This document shows positions 29,673-38,437 of a stretch of 64,000 nt of DNA, piece by piece. The translations under genes were made by a program, and so were the position numbers. The notes below the pieces were generated by a model that worked only from the letters and a program-made list of their open reading frames with translations, was not told where the DNA came from and searched no databases. The stretch's first letter is position 1. Each line of letters opens with the position of its first letter. Source of the stretch: Mesobacterium pallidum (GTDB lineage: Bacteria; Pseudomonadota; Alphaproteobacteria; Rhodobacterales; Rhodobacteraceae); assembly GCF_019966535.1 (NCBI RefSeq), contig NZ_JAIMID010000002.1, forward strand, positions 124,001 through 188,000, written 5' to 3'.

Positions 29673-32495
29673 TCATGTGAAATCGTCTCCGTAGGTCAGC
29701 CGGTCCGGGCCCTGCCCGACCGGGCTTTTCTGCGCGGGCAGGCGCGGCTCGGACGGGCCGCGGGTCGTGGCGCGCTCGATCCGCACGCGCAGGTCGAACC
29801 AGGCGGCCTGGCCGGTGATCGGGTCGGAATTCGCCCAGCGCAGCCCGTCGCCCTTGGGCGGCAGAAGCTCAGCGATGAGGTGGTTCAGAAGAAAGCCGTC
29901 GGTGGCCTCGGGCGCGTTCTCGGACAATGCCCAGGCGCCGCGCTTCTTGCCGATGGCGTTCCAGGTCCAGAGCGTCTGGCCGTTGACCGCATCCATCCGC
30001 GCGACCGGCACCTTGATGCGGCCGTGATGGGACGTGAGATACGCCCAGTCGCCTTCGGCAAACCCCTGCGCCTCCCAGATGTCGCCGGGCACGAAGAGCT
30101 TGTTGACGTTGGTGATCTGCCGCAGCCAAGCGTTCTGGCTGCCCCAGGAATGATACATGTGCATCGGACGCTGGGTGATCGCGTGCAGGGGGAAATCGGC
30201 AAGGTCGACCGTCTCCCCTTCGAAGGGCGGGTACCAACTGGGCAGCGGGGTAAAGCAGCGCTTGATCCGGTCGCGTAAGTGGTCGGGCGGCTGGCGGTCG
30301 CCATGCCCTTCGGCGGCGCGCTGGAACCTGGCCAGCGGCTCGAGCCAGAGGTTGAAGACGTAGGGCTGCGGCGCGTCGAAGATCCCGCGCTCCACCGCCC
30401 AGCCTTGATACGCGGCGTTCCAGGGTTTGAAGAACTGCGCCTCTTCGGGGATATGGCTGATCCAGAAGCCGCCGTTGTCGATGTAGCGCTGCAATTGCTC
30501 AGGATTCGGCGCGCCGCGCCCTGCCCCGGTGCCATCGCCACGCCAGCCGGCCAGCGGGCCGACACCGGGGCGGCGCTGGTGGTTGACGATATAGTCCGCG
30601 TAATCCTCGTAGACCGCGTCGCCCTTGGCATCGACAAAGCCCGGCAGGCCCAGCCGCACCCCCAGTTCGATCAGCGCGGACTGGAAGCCCTTCACGTCGC
30701 GGTCCGGCTCGACCACCGGCCAGCGGATCGCATCGGCGGCGGCATCCGCCTCGCAGATCGGGCGGTCGAGCAAGCTGATGCAATCGTGCCGCTCGAGATA
30801 GGTCGTGTCGGGCAGGATCAGGTCGGCATAGGCCACCATCTCGGAACTATACGCGTCCGAGTAGATGATGCGCGGAATGACATACTCCCCGCTTTCGTCG
30901 GTGTCGGTCAGCATGTCGATGACCTGTGCCGTGTTCATCGACGAGTTCCACGCCATGTTCGCCATGTAAAGAAACAGCGTGTCGATCCGGTACGGATCGC
31001 CCGCATGGGCATTGGCGATGACCATATGCATAAGGCCATGGGCCGAGAGCGGGTTTTCCCAGCTGAACGCCTTGTCGATCCGCTTGGGCTGGCCTTGCGG
31101 GTCGAGCAACAGGTGCTCGGGCCCCAGCGGATAGCCCAGGTGCGGCCCGTCCAGCGGCTGGCCGGGCGTGGCCCCGGCATGGGGCCGCGGATGCGCCTCG
31201 GGCGGCTTGGGATAGGGCGGCTTGAAACGGAAGCCGCCGGGGGTTTCGACGCTGCCCAGCACGATCTGCAGCACATGCAGCGCGCGGGCGGTCTGGAAGC
31301 CGTTGGAATGGGCGCTGATCCCGCGCATGGCGTGAAAGCTGACGGGACGGCCGATCATGGTCTGGTGCCGCTCGCCCTTCCAGTCGGTCCAGGGGCGGTT
31401 CAGCACGATCTCTTCGTCGAAAGCGACCCGCGCCAATTCCGCCGCGATCGACCGGATGCGCGCGGCGGGGATGCCGCAGCGCCCGGCCACCGCCTCGGGC
31501 GCGTATTGCGCGTCCATGTAGGTTTCGGCGAGCAGCTGGAACACCGGGCGATAGCTCACGCCCGCCTGCCGCAGGGTCTGGGTCAGCGCGGGTTTGACGC
31601 CCGGCGCGTCGTAGGGCGCGGGCTTGCCGGTGGCGCGGTCGATGACCAGCGGCTTGCCGTCGTCGCCCCGCAGGAACAGGCCCCGCCCCGCGCCGTCGCC
31701 GTCATGCACGAGGAACCCGGCGTTGGTGTAGCGGCAGAGGTAGTCGAGATCGACCTTCCCGGCGCACAGAAGCTCGTGGATCAGCGACAGGATGAACAGC
31801 CCGTCGGTGCCCGGCGTGATCCCGACCCAATCGTCGGCGATGGCGTTGTAGCCGGTGCGCACGGGGTTCACTCCGATCACCCGCCCGCCCCGCGCCTTCA
31901 GCTGGCCAAGGCCGATCTTGATCGGGTTGCTGTCATGGTCCTCGGCCACGCCGAAGATCATGCAAAGCTTCGTGCGCTCCCAATCCGGCTGGCCGAATTC
32001 CCAGAAGGCGCCGCCCATGGTGTAGATGCCCGCCGCCGCCATGTTCACGGAACAAAAGCCCCCGTGCGCCGCGTAATTGGGCGTGCCGAAGGCCTGCGCC
32101 CACCAGCCGGTGAACGACTGGCTCTGGTCACGGCCGGTGAAGAAGGCCAGCTTTTCCGGCGCCGTCTCGCGCAGCGGGGCCAGCCAGCCGGCGGCGATGG
32201 AAAGCGCCTCGTCCCAGCCGATCTCCTCGAACTGCCCAGACCCGCGCGGGCCGACGCGCTTGAGCGGTGCCCGCAGGCGCGCGGGCGAATAGTGCTGCAT
32301 GATCCCGGCCGAGCCCTTGGCGCAGAGCACGCCGCGATTGACCGGGTGGTCGCGATTGCCCTCGATATAGCGCACCTTGCCGCCGTCCAGATGCACGTTG
32401 ATGCCGCAGCGGCAGGCGCACATGTAGCAGGTGGTCTGGCGAATCTCGTCCGACACCTTGGGCGAAGGCCGGGCCGCCGCGCGCTGGTCACTCAT
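29673..32495 (-). CDS. soeA: Sulfite dehydrogenase molybdopterin subunit SoeA
   Basis: This 940-residue enzyme of the DMSO reductase family has an N-terminal 4Fe-4S site (C23, C26, C30, C58 in TTCYMCACRCGINV and GVLCAKG). It also has the family block GSAGIMQHYSPARLRAPL. The probable molybdenum ligand is C148 in AAHGGFCSVNMA. There is no twin-arginine signal, so the enzyme is cytoplasmic. That fits SoeA, which oxidises sulfite to sulfate at the inner face of the membrane, rather than periplasmic DmsA. Roseobacters use SoeABC for sulfite released from taurine and other sulfonates. A LysR gene is divergent, with 171 bp between start codons. The substrate is inferred. Confidence 0.86.
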   Translation of the reverse strand: MSDQRAAARPSPKVSDEIRQTTCYMCACRCGINVHLDGGKVRYIEGNRDHPVNRGVLCAKGSAGIMQHYSPARLRAPLKRVGPRGSGQFEEIGWDEALSIAAGWLAPLRETAPEKLAFFTGRDQSQSFTGWWAQAFGTPNYAAHGGFCSVNMAAAGIYTMGGAFWEFGQPDWERTKLCMIFGVAEDHDSNPIKIGLGQLKARGGRVIGVNPVRTGYNAIADDWVGITPGTDGLFILSLIHELLCAGKVDLDYLCRYTNAGFLVHDGDGAGRGLFLRGDDGKPLVIDRATGKPAPYDAPGVKPALTQTLRQAGVSYRPVFQLLAETYMDAQYAPEAVAGRCGIPAARIRSIAAELARVAFDEEIVLNRPWTDWKGERHQTMIGRPVSFHAMRGISAHSNGFQTARALHVLQIVLGSVETPGGFRFKPPYPKPPEAHPRPHAGATPGQPLDGPHLGYPLGPEHLLLDPQGQPKRIDKAFSWENPLSAHGLMHMVIANAHAGDPYRIDTLFLYMANMAWNSSMNTAQVIDMLTDTDESGEYVIPRIIYSDAYSSEMVAYADLILPDTTYLERHDCISLLDRPICEADAAADAIRWPVVEPDRDVKGFQSALIELGVRLGLPGFVDAKGDAVYEDYADYIVNHQRRPGVGPLAGWRGDGTGAGRGAPNPEQLQRYIDNGGFWISHIPEEAQFFKPWNAAYQGWAVERGIFDAPQPYVFNLWLEPLARFQRAAEGHGDRQPPDHLRDRIKRCFTPLPSWYPPFEGETVDLADFPLHAITQRPMHMYHSWGSQNAWLRQITNVNKLFVPGDIWEAQGFAEGDWAYLTSHHGRIKVPVARMDAVNGQTLWTWNAIGKKRGAWALSENAPEATDGFLLNHLIAELLPPKGDGLRWANSDPITGQAAWFDLRVRIERATTRGPSEPRLPAQKSPVGQGPDRLTYGDDFT

Positions 32496-32589
32496 CTGTC
32501 ATCCGGGGGAAAACCCTCTTGGCTCAACCGCTTGCGGCGCATCGTTCATGGGCGTCATGGGGCGATCAAAGCATATCCAGTTTATAGTG

Positions 32590-32602
32590 CCAATCTTATT
32601 GG
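32590..32602. promoter_or_regulatory. Inverted repeat CCAAT-N3-ATTGG, candidate LysR operator
   Basis: A perfect five-base dyad lies between soeA and the LysR gene, 95 bp before soeA and 65 bp before the LysR start. A related half-site pair follows at 32631-32646. Confidence 0.5.
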
Positions 32603-32630
32603 ATGAGTCCAGTTCAGCTTATTGACTTTG

Positions 32631-32646
32631 CCAATCAGTTCGATTG
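32631..32646. promoter_or_regulatory. Second CCAAT/ATTG dyad before the LysR gene
   Basis: CCAAT, seven bases, ATTG, sharing the half-site of the dyad at 32590 and 41 bp from it. Paired sites of this kind fit an autoregulating LysR protein that also controls the divergent soe operon. Confidence 0.4.
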
Positions 32647-32666
32647 ATCTGCGCGCAGGAGGCGCC

Positions 32667-33644
32667 ATGACCATCAACCTTAAACATCTCGAAGTGCTGC
32701 ACGCCGTCGTCGTCGCCGGCGGCATCGGCAAGGCCACGCGGCTGACCGGGCTGTCGCAGCCGACGATCTCGCAGCAGATCGCCAAGTTCGAGGAGGAATT
32801 GGGCTGCCAGCTTCTCCTCCGCAAGCGGTCCAAGGCGATCGAGCTGACGGCGGCGGGCGAGTTCTGGTTCCGCACCGCCAAGGACGTGCTGGGCCGCATG
32901 ACCGAGGCCGAGGAGACGCACCGCAACACCTTCGGCACCGACCGGCTGGCGATCCGCGTCGGCACGCCTCCGTCCCTGCGCGGGCATTTCATCGAGGGCG
33001 CGGCCCGGATCGCGCTGCAGCAGGGCAAGTTCTCGCGCTTTGAATTCGTCTGGGGGATCGACAGCGAAGAGATCGTCGAGATGATGGAGACGCGCAAGAT
33101 CAACTGCGCCGTGGTCAGCGCGGCCAGCGTGGAGGATCGCGGCAACACGCTGGCGGTCGAGCGGCTGTTCACCGACCAGATCGTCTGGGTCGTCCCCGCC
33201 TCGGTCCCCGAAGAGAGCGTCGCCGCCGTGCTGCGTGGCGACGCCCCCGGCCCCGAGGCGGATGCGCTGAAACGCTACGTGGACGTGACGACCAGCGTGG
33301 TGCCCTGGCACGGGATCTCGGACACCTGGTTCCGCGAGCACCTGCCCTTTGCCCTGCCCTATTTTTCCTGCATGACCCACCAGGCGGCGGTAGACATCAC
33401 CGCCGGCGGGATCGCCACCTGCCATTGCCCGGTCTCGCTGATCCCCAACCTCTCCGACCAGATGCGGTCTCGCATCCGCACCTATGCGCTGAACGAGGTG
33501 ACGCGCGACGCGGTGTTCTGCATGCCGCGGCACCTGTTGTCGCTGAAGCCGTTTGCGGAGTTCCAGAAGGCGATCTGCGGCTTCATGCGGGACCAGTATG
33601 ACAACGGGCGGGTGCGGATGGACTTGTTGCCTTTGCCGGTGTGA
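32667..33644 (+). CDS. LysR-family transcriptional regulator divergent from soe operon
   Basis: The 325-residue product starts MTINLKHLEVLHAVVVAGG. The LysR helix-turn-helix covers about residues 16-45 (GIGKATRLTGLSQPTISQQI). A co-inducer domain runs from about 90 onward (LAIRVGTPPSLRGHF). AGGAGG lies five bases before the ATG at 32667. It is divergent from soeA, and two CCAAT/ATTGG dyads occur in the shared region. Control of sulfite oxidation by a sulfur metabolite is therefore likely, although the ligand cannot be read from sequence. Confidence 0.88.
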   Translation: MTINLKHLEVLHAVVVAGGIGKATRLTGLSQPTISQQIAKFEEELGCQLLLRKRSKAIELTAAGEFWFRTAKDVLGRMTEAEETHRNTFGTDRLAIRVGTPPSLRGHFIEGAARIALQQGKFSRFEFVWGIDSEEIVEMMETRKINCAVVSAASVEDRGNTLAVERLFTDQIVWVVPASVPEESVAAVLRGDAPGPEADALKRYVDVTTSVVPWHGISDTWFREHLPFALPYFSCMTHQAAVDITAGGIATCHCPVSLIPNLSDQMRSRIRTYALNEVTRDAVFCMPRHLLSLKPFAEFQKAICGFMRDQYDNGRVRMDLLPLPV

Positions 33645-33696
33645 CCTTTGCCGTCAGTGCATGTTGAGAGCTGCGTGGGGGCCGTCTGCCCCGTCG

Positions 33697-33770
33697 CCAT
33701 TGTCTCTCGGACCAATGGCGCGACAAGGGCGACCCCCGAAGGTATTTAAGAAACAATGAAGGAGTGGGGT
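33697..33770 (+). repeat. Dispersed intergenic module, copy B
   Basis: A hairpin CCATTG ... CAATGG (33697-33718) precedes the core at 33733-33761, which reads CCCCCGAAGGTATTTAAGAA then ACAATGAAG, followed by GAGTGGGG as in copy A. It lies between the convergent LysR and ABC ATPase genes. Confidence 0.7.
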
Positions 33771-33789
33771 GTTCTCTTGTCCGAAAGAC

Positions 33790-34512
33790 CTAGGCGCGGC
33801 TGAGGGCTGTGTAGGCGTCGAGGAGGGAGGTGGTGCCGGTATTGGAGAGGACTTCGGACGGGGTACCATCGGCGCGCAGGGTGCCCTCGGCCAGCAGCAG
33901 GATGCGGTCGGCGTTTTCCACCTCGTCCACCAGGTGGGTGGCCCAGAGGATGGCGGTGCCGCTGTCCTTGGCAAGGCGATGCATCGTGGCGACGAGCGCG
34001 GCGCGGGAGGTGGCGTCGAGGCCGGCCGAGGGTTCGTCCATGATCAAGAGCTCGGGGCGGTTGATGAGGGCGCGGGCGATCTCGACCCGGCGCTGCTGGC
34101 CGCCCGAGAGGGTGCGGACGGGGCGCGAGAGCATGTCGCTCAGGCCGAAATCAGCGGCAAGCTGGTCTATGCGGGCGGCAAGGTCCGACCCGCTGAGACC
34201 GAAGAGCCGGCCGTGAAAGCTTAGGTTTGCCTGGACCGACATGTCCAGATCGACCGAGCGGGCCTGGAAGACCACGCCGAGGCGGCGCAGGATCTGCGAG
34301 GACGCGGCGCCATGGGACTCGCCGAAGAGCGTGAGAGCACCGCCATCGGGCGCAAAGAGCCCGGCGATCAGCTGGAACAGCGTCGACTTGCCCGCGCCGT
34401 TCGGGCCAAGCAGGCCCACGTATTGCCCGGGGCCGATGTCGAAGGAGACGCCGCGCAACGCCTCGGTCGCGCCGTAGGATTTGCGCAGATCACGGGTCGA
34501 CAGGACGCTCAT
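33790..34512 (-). CDS. ABC transporter ATPase (partner of the ABC-2 permease; PQQ-ADH-associated type)
   Basis: This 240-residue ATPase has Walker A GPNGAGKST, signature LSGGQQRR, Walker B LLIMDEPSAGLD and switch His in LWATHL. Its subclass resembles ATPases of ABC-2 exporters found beside PQQ-dependent alcohol dehydrogenases. The likely partner is the divergent ABC-2 permease at 37173. It overlaps the upstream ATPase gene by four bases, so it is co-translated with a NitT-type importer. Substrate unknown. Confidence 0.84.
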   Translation of the reverse strand: MSVLSTRDLRKSYGATEALRGVSFDIGPGQYVGLLGPNGAGKSTLFQLIAGLFAPDGGALTLFGESHGAASSQILRRLGVVFQARSVDLDMSVQANLSFHGRLFGLSGSDLAARIDQLAADFGLSDMLSRPVRTLSGGQQRRVEIARALINRPELLIMDEPSAGLDATSRAALVATMHRLAKDSGTAILWATHLVDEVENADRILLLAEGTLRADGTPSEVLSNTGTTSLLDAYTALSRA

Positions 34513-35216
34513 GGTTCGGCTCCGAAATCGGTGGTGAGGGCGCGGATCGTCCCCGCGTCGCGGTCTGCGCGCGGCTGGTCGATCCGCAGCTTGCGACGGA
34601 TCGTGGCGGGGCTGCCGCCCAGCACCACGACCTTGTCGGCCAGGCGGGCGGCATCCTCGGGTTCATGCGTGACCAGCACCACCGATGGGCCGCGATCCGC
34701 GACGATGCGGGCGACCAGCGCCAGCAGCTCGCGCGCCAAAGGGCGGTCGAGAGAGACGAAGGGTTCGTCCAGCAGCAGTAGGCGCGGCGAGACGGCGAGC
34801 GCGCGCGCCAGCGCCACGCGGCGCTGCATGCCGCCCGAAAGGGCGCCGGGCAGGCGATCCTCGGCGCCCGCAAGGCCCATCTCGGCCAGCAGGGCGCGGG
34901 CCTCGGCGCGCGTCACCTCGGGGGCGACGGCGCGGATGTTCTCGGTCGCCGAGAGCCAGGGCAGGAGGCGCGGGTCCTGGAAGACGATGCCGGGCACCGG
35001 CGCCGCCTCGGGCGGGCGGCCGTCCAGCGCGACCATGCCGTCGTAGTCGCGGTCGAGCCCGGCGATGAGGCGCAAGAGCGTCGACTTGCCGACGCCCGAG
35101 GGGCCGAGCACGGCCAGAACCTCGCCCGGGGCCAGCGTCAGCGACAGCGGGCCCAGCACGGGCACGCCGCCGAACGCCTTGACCGCAAGATCGATCTTCA
35201 GCCCCTCGTCCGCCAC
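34509..35216 (-). CDS. NitT/TauT-type ABC transporter ATPase
   Basis: This 235-residue ATPase of the SsuB/TauB group has Walker A GPSGVGKST, Q-loop VFQDPRLLPWLSATEN, signature LSGGMQRRVALARAL, Walker B LLLLDEPFVSLD and switch His in VLVTHEPEDA. The LLPW motif after the Q-loop is typical for nitrate/sulfonate/taurine importers. Its start lies inside the 3' end of the permease gene (19-bp overlap) and its stop overlaps the next ATPase by four bases. All four genes form one operon. Confidence 0.9.
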   Translation of the reverse strand: MADEGLKIDLAVKAFGGVPVLGPLSLTLAPGEVLAVLGPSGVGKSTLLRLIAGLDRDYDGMVALDGRPPEAAPVPGIVFQDPRLLPWLSATENIRAVAPEVTRAEARALLAEMGLAGAEDRLPGALSGGMQRRVALARALAVSPRLLLLDEPFVSLDRPLARELLALVARIVADRGPSVVLVTHEPEDAARLADKVVVLGGSPATIRRKLRIDQPRADRDAGTIRALTTDFGAEP

Positions 35217-35962
35217 CCCAGCACCTTTCGTTCAAGCCCCCGCATCACGCCGTATTCGAAGGCCATCACCACCGTCATGAAGGCCATCGTATAGGCAAGG
35301 ATCCCGGTGATGTCGAAGTTCTGGAAATAGATGCCGACGCGAAAGCCCACCCCGCCGTCGCTGCCCAGCACCTCGAAGACCAGCACGATCTTCCAGATCA
35401 GCGACAGGCCGGTGCGGGCGGCGGCCAGCGCATAGGGCATGAGCTGCGGCAGCACGAACAGGCGCAGCCGGCGGACCATCGGCACGCGGTAGGCGCGGGC
35501 CAGTTCCGCGACGCCGTTGTCCAGCGCGCGGACCCCTTCGCGCATGGTGGTTGCGACCAGCGGGGTCTTGTTGATCACCACCGCGAGAACCAGCGCCATC
35601 TCGCTGAGACCCAGCCAGATGTAGCAGGCGATGGCGACCACGATGGCCGGCACGTTCAGCCCGATGACGACCCATGGCCCGAACAGGCGATCCGCCCCGC
35701 GAAACCGACCCAGCGCGCCGCCGATCAGCGAGCCCAGCACCATGGCGAGGACGAACGCCAACGCCGCCCGGCCCAGCGTCTGGCCAAGGTCGTCCCAGAA
35801 GACGCTGCGCCCCGCCAGGTCCCATAGCCGCCCGGCGACGCGGGCGGGCGACGGGAACAGGCGGTGATCTGCGGCCAGGGCAGCCAATTGCCAAAGACAC
35901 AGCAGGAGCGGCAAGGACAGCCACTCCTGCAGGCCCGGTCCGGGCTTGGGCCGGGCGCTCAT
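35198..35962 (-). CDS. NitT/TauT-type ABC transporter permease
   Basis: This 254-residue inner-membrane permease has about six helices and the EAA-like loop in MREGVRALDNGVAELARAYR followed by LRLFVLPQLMPYALAAAR. It matches the SsuC/TauC family. The ATG at 35962 is preferred; a GTG nine bases upstream is possible and neither has a clear ribosome binding site. It sits between the binding protein and its ATPase. The substrate class is small anions or sulfonates by family, but this is not settled by sequence. Confidence 0.88.
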   Translation of the reverse strand: MSARPKPGPGLQEWLSLPLLLCLWQLAALAADHRLFPSPARVAGRLWDLAGRSVFWDDLGQTLGRAALAFVLAMVLGSLIGGALGRFRGADRLFGPWVVIGLNVPAIVVAIACYIWLGLSEMALVLAVVINKTPLVATTMREGVRALDNGVAELARAYRVPMVRRLRLFVLPQLMPYALAAARTGLSLIWKIVLVFEVLGSDGGVGFRVGIYFQNFDITGILAYTMAFMTVVMAFEYGVMRGLERKVLGWRTRG

Positions 35963-35995
35963 GCGCGCCACCGGGGTCTTGCGGTCATGAAGGCC

Positions 35996-36991
35996 TCAGT
36001 AGCTGAAGCCCGACCAGAAGGTGCCCTGGTCCATCGTGTCCGAGGCGCCGACAAGGTCCTCGCCGCCGTACTCGGCCATCAGCGCAAAGGCCTTGGCGGC
36101 CGCGTCGACGGTGGACTGGTCGTAGCTGGTCACGATGCCCGCGCGGCAATCGTCACGCAGCGTTTCGAAAAGTGTCTGGCTGTCCTTGGCGCCCATGATC
36201 TCGCGCATCGCGTCCCAGGCGGCGTCATCCGACTTGAGGATCTGCTTGGCCTCGAAGGAGGCCCGGAGGAAGGCGGTCAGCGCCTCGGGCTTGGCCTCGG
36301 CGGTTTCCTCGCGGAAGACCCAGGACAGCAGCGGCGGCTTGGGGTCGATCCCCATCTCGTCCATCATGTGCGCGACCGAGACCAGCTCGGTGTTGCCGGC
36401 CGCCTTGGCGCGGGCGTTGAAGTGCCAGAAGTTCAGCGCGGCGTCGATGTCGCCATTGCCGAGCAGCTCGTTGATCAGCGGCGGGGCGCCGAACTTGGCG
36501 GTGACCACCTCGGCCAGCTTCTCGCCCCCCGTCAGCTTGCCGTAATAGGCCTGCAACGCGATCCAGGACTTGTCGAGCGGCCCTCCGGCGATGCCGATGG
36601 TCTTGCCCTTCAGATCCTCGACCGAGGCGATGTCCGAGTCCGCAGGCACCATCACCCCGCCCACGGCCAGCGAATGCGGCACGGTCTGCATCGCCTCGCC
36701 GTTCGCGCGCAGGCTGGCGACCCAGACGAAATCCGACAGAATCACGTCGGTGTCCCCGGACATGAGCGAGACATGGCCGGCCTGCTTGCCCACCACATCG
36801 CGCAGCACCAGCTCGAACCCGTGCTTGGCGTCGAGGCCGTTCTGCTGGATCACCTCCATCTCCCAGCGGGCGGTGCCGGTCAGCATCACGCCCACGGTTA
36901 ACTGGGGCAGGTCGCTGGCCGGCGCCAGCGTGCCCAGGGGCGCCACGGCGCCCGCCAGCATCAGCGCGGCGAATCTGCGTCGCTTGATCAT
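35996..36991 (-). CDS. NitT/TauT-type periplasmic substrate-binding protein
   Basis: This 331-residue exported protein starts MIKRRRFAALMLAGAVAPLG, an N-terminal signal peptide probably cut near residue 25. The mature part begins LPQLTVGVMLTGTARWEMEV and contains DLKGKTIGIAGGPLDKSW, the family's typical second block. GGAGGA lies seven bases before ATG 36991. It is the first gene of the importer operon. Family members bind nitrate, sulfonates, taurine or aromatic acids; the ligand here is not evident. Confidence 0.85.
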   Translation of the reverse strand: MIKRRRFAALMLAGAVAPLGTLAPASDLPQLTVGVMLTGTARWEMEVIQQNGLDAKHGFELVLRDVVGKQAGHVSLMSGDTDVILSDFVWVASLRANGEAMQTVPHSLAVGGVMVPADSDIASVEDLKGKTIGIAGGPLDKSWIALQAYYGKLTGGEKLAEVVTAKFGAPPLINELLGNGDIDAALNFWHFNARAKAAGNTELVSVAHMMDEMGIDPKPPLLSWVFREETAEAKPEALTAFLRASFEAKQILKSDDAAWDAMREIMGAKDSQTLFETLRDDCRAGIVTSYDQSTVDAAAKAFALMAEYGGEDLVGASDTMDQGTFWSGFSY

Positions 36992-37172
36992 GATCTTTCC
37001 TCCCTGGTCGGCGCATCCTTCAGCGCCGGTCTTGCATTCAAGCACGTGCATCGCGCCCGAATTCCTCCTAACCTGCAGCGTGACGTGTCGGCCGGTCGGC
37101 TGCACCCCGCCAATTGGTCGTATTGGCCAAAGCCAAGCGCCCCGGCACGTCTGTGCAAAGCGGAGGAAAATC

Positions 37173-38003
37173 ATGCAGTCAACGACGATACAGGGCAGCG
37201 CCGGGAATGGCTACCTGCTGGGCCTGTGGGCCGTCACGGAACGGGAGCTGCTCAAGTTCCTGCGCCAGCGCGAGCGGCTGATCTCGGCCATCGTGCGACC
37301 GTCGCTGTGGCTGTTCATCTTTGCCGCGGGGTTTCGCAACGTGCTGGGCGTGTCGATCATCCCGCCCTACGAGACCTACACGACCTACCAGGAATACATC
37401 CTGCCGGGACTCATCGGAATCGTGATCCTGTTCCAGTGCATGCAATCGGCCCTGTCGATGGTCTATGACAAGGAGGCCGGAGTAATGCGCGTCATGCTGG
37501 TCAGCCCCCTGCCCCGCAGCTTCCTGCTGTTCGCCAAGATCCTTGGCGCGACAGTGCTGGCCATCGCGCAGATCTATGCCTTCCTTGCGTTGGCGGCCGC
37601 CTTCGGCATCTTCTTTCCGGGCTGGGGGACGCTGACGATCCTGCCGGCCATCGTGCTGGGCGGGCTGATGATGGGGGCCATCGGCCTCTTGATCACCGTC
37701 TACACGCGGCAGATCGAGAACTTTGCCGGCATGATGAACTTCGTCATCTTCCCGATGTTCTTCCTCAGCTCGGCGCTTTACCCGCTGTGGAAGTTCCGCG
37801 ACGCGGGCGCGGATGCGATGTTCTGGGTGGCGCAGGTGAACCCCTTCACCCACATGGTCGAGCTGGTGCGCCATGCCGCTTACGGCAAGGTGCCGTGGAT
37901 CTCGCTGGCAGTGGTTCTGGCGGTGTCGGTGCTGGCCTTCGCGCTGGCGGCGCGGGGATACGATCCGAACCGGGGCGCCATCCGGCGGGTCAAGCGCGGA
38001 TAG
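37173..38003 (+). CDS. ABC-2 type permease (PedC-like)
   Basis: This 276-residue six-helix membrane protein includes LWAVTERELLKFLRQRERL, VLGVSIIPPYETYTTYQEY, LPGLIGIVILFQCMQSALSM, and NFVIFPMFFLSSALYPLWKF. It closely follows the PedC-type permeases found with PQQ-dependent alcohol dehydrogenases. GGAGGA lies seven bases upstream of ATG 37173. The most likely ATPase partner is at 33790 in the divergent operon. Function is probably export of, or tolerance to, a compound; no alcohol dehydrogenase is in this window. Confidence 0.86.
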   Translation: MQSTTIQGSAGNGYLLGLWAVTERELLKFLRQRERLISAIVRPSLWLFIFAAGFRNVLGVSIIPPYETYTTYQEYILPGLIGIVILFQCMQSALSMVYDKEAGVMRVMLVSPLPRSFLLFAKILGATVLAIAQIYAFLALAAAFGIFFPGWGTLTILPAIVLGGLMMGAIGLLITVYTRQIENFAGMMNFVIFPMFFLSSALYPLWKFRDAGADAMFWVAQVNPFTHMVELVRHAAYGKVPWISLAVVLAVSVLAFALAARGYDPNRGAIRRVKRG

Positions 38004-38008
38004 GAAAC

Positions 38009-38028
38009 GGGCGCCCCAAGGGGCGCCC
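38009..38028. terminator. Terminator-like hairpin between convergent genes
   Basis: A perfect 9-bp stem GGGCGCCCC / GGGGCGCCC with a two-base loop lies between the ABC-2 permease stop and the convergent holin-like gene, followed by GGTTTC. Confidence 0.65.
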
Positions 38029-38037
38029 GGTTTCGGC

Positions 38038-38436
38038 TTAGTGATGGGGGTCGTCCGCGCCGTTCGGCTTGGGCCGGGACATGGCCTGCCGGGTGCTTTG
38101 CCCGGCGGCGATGCCGGCAGTCAGCGCCTCGGCGATCCCGACGACCATGGCCGCGTTGCCGGCGGGATAGGTCGGATGGGTCATCGCGGCGGGCGGGACG
38201 GCGTGCAGGGGCACACGGGTGCGCTTGACGGCGACGGCCGCACAGATCAGCCCCAACCCGACATAGGCGGCACCCAGCACCAGCGCCGCCGTCAGCACGT
38301 CGGATGCGGCAACGATCGCGACCCAGGCCGCGATGCTGAAGAACCCGATGCCGATCACCAGGAACAGCAGCGACACAAAGCCGAAGGCCGTCCGCTTGGC
38401 GGCATCACGGGCGGCATGTGTGACCGTCGCGAACAT
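38038..38436 (-). CDS. Phage holin family / YqjE-like membrane protein
   Basis: This 132-residue protein has two membrane helices (about residues 19-46 and 49-70) connected by a short loop, followed by a soluble tail. It resembles the YqjE/holin superfamily III proteins that pair with YqjD/ElaB proteins. It starts one base after the stop of the DUF883 gene, which has a perfect EcfG promoter, so both are probably stress-induced. Despite the family name there is no sign of phage. Confidence 0.75.
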   Translation of the reverse strand: MFATVTHAARDAAKRTAFGFVSLLFLVIGIGFFSIAAWVAIVAASDVLTAALVLGAAYVGLGLICAAVAVKRTRVPLHAVPPAAMTHPTYPAGNAAMVVGIAEALTAGIAAGQSTRQAMSRPKPNGADDPHH

Positions 38437-38437
38437 G

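Noticed and set aside
29673..32495. Periplasmic DMSO reductase DmsA
   Set aside because: There is no twin-arginine signal peptide, and the probable molybdenum ligand is Cys; SoeA is the better match.
38038..38436. Prophage remnant suggested by the holin-like protein
   Set aside because: The protein pairs with a DUF883 gene under an EcfG promoter, the housekeeping YqjD/YqjE arrangement; no other phage gene is near.
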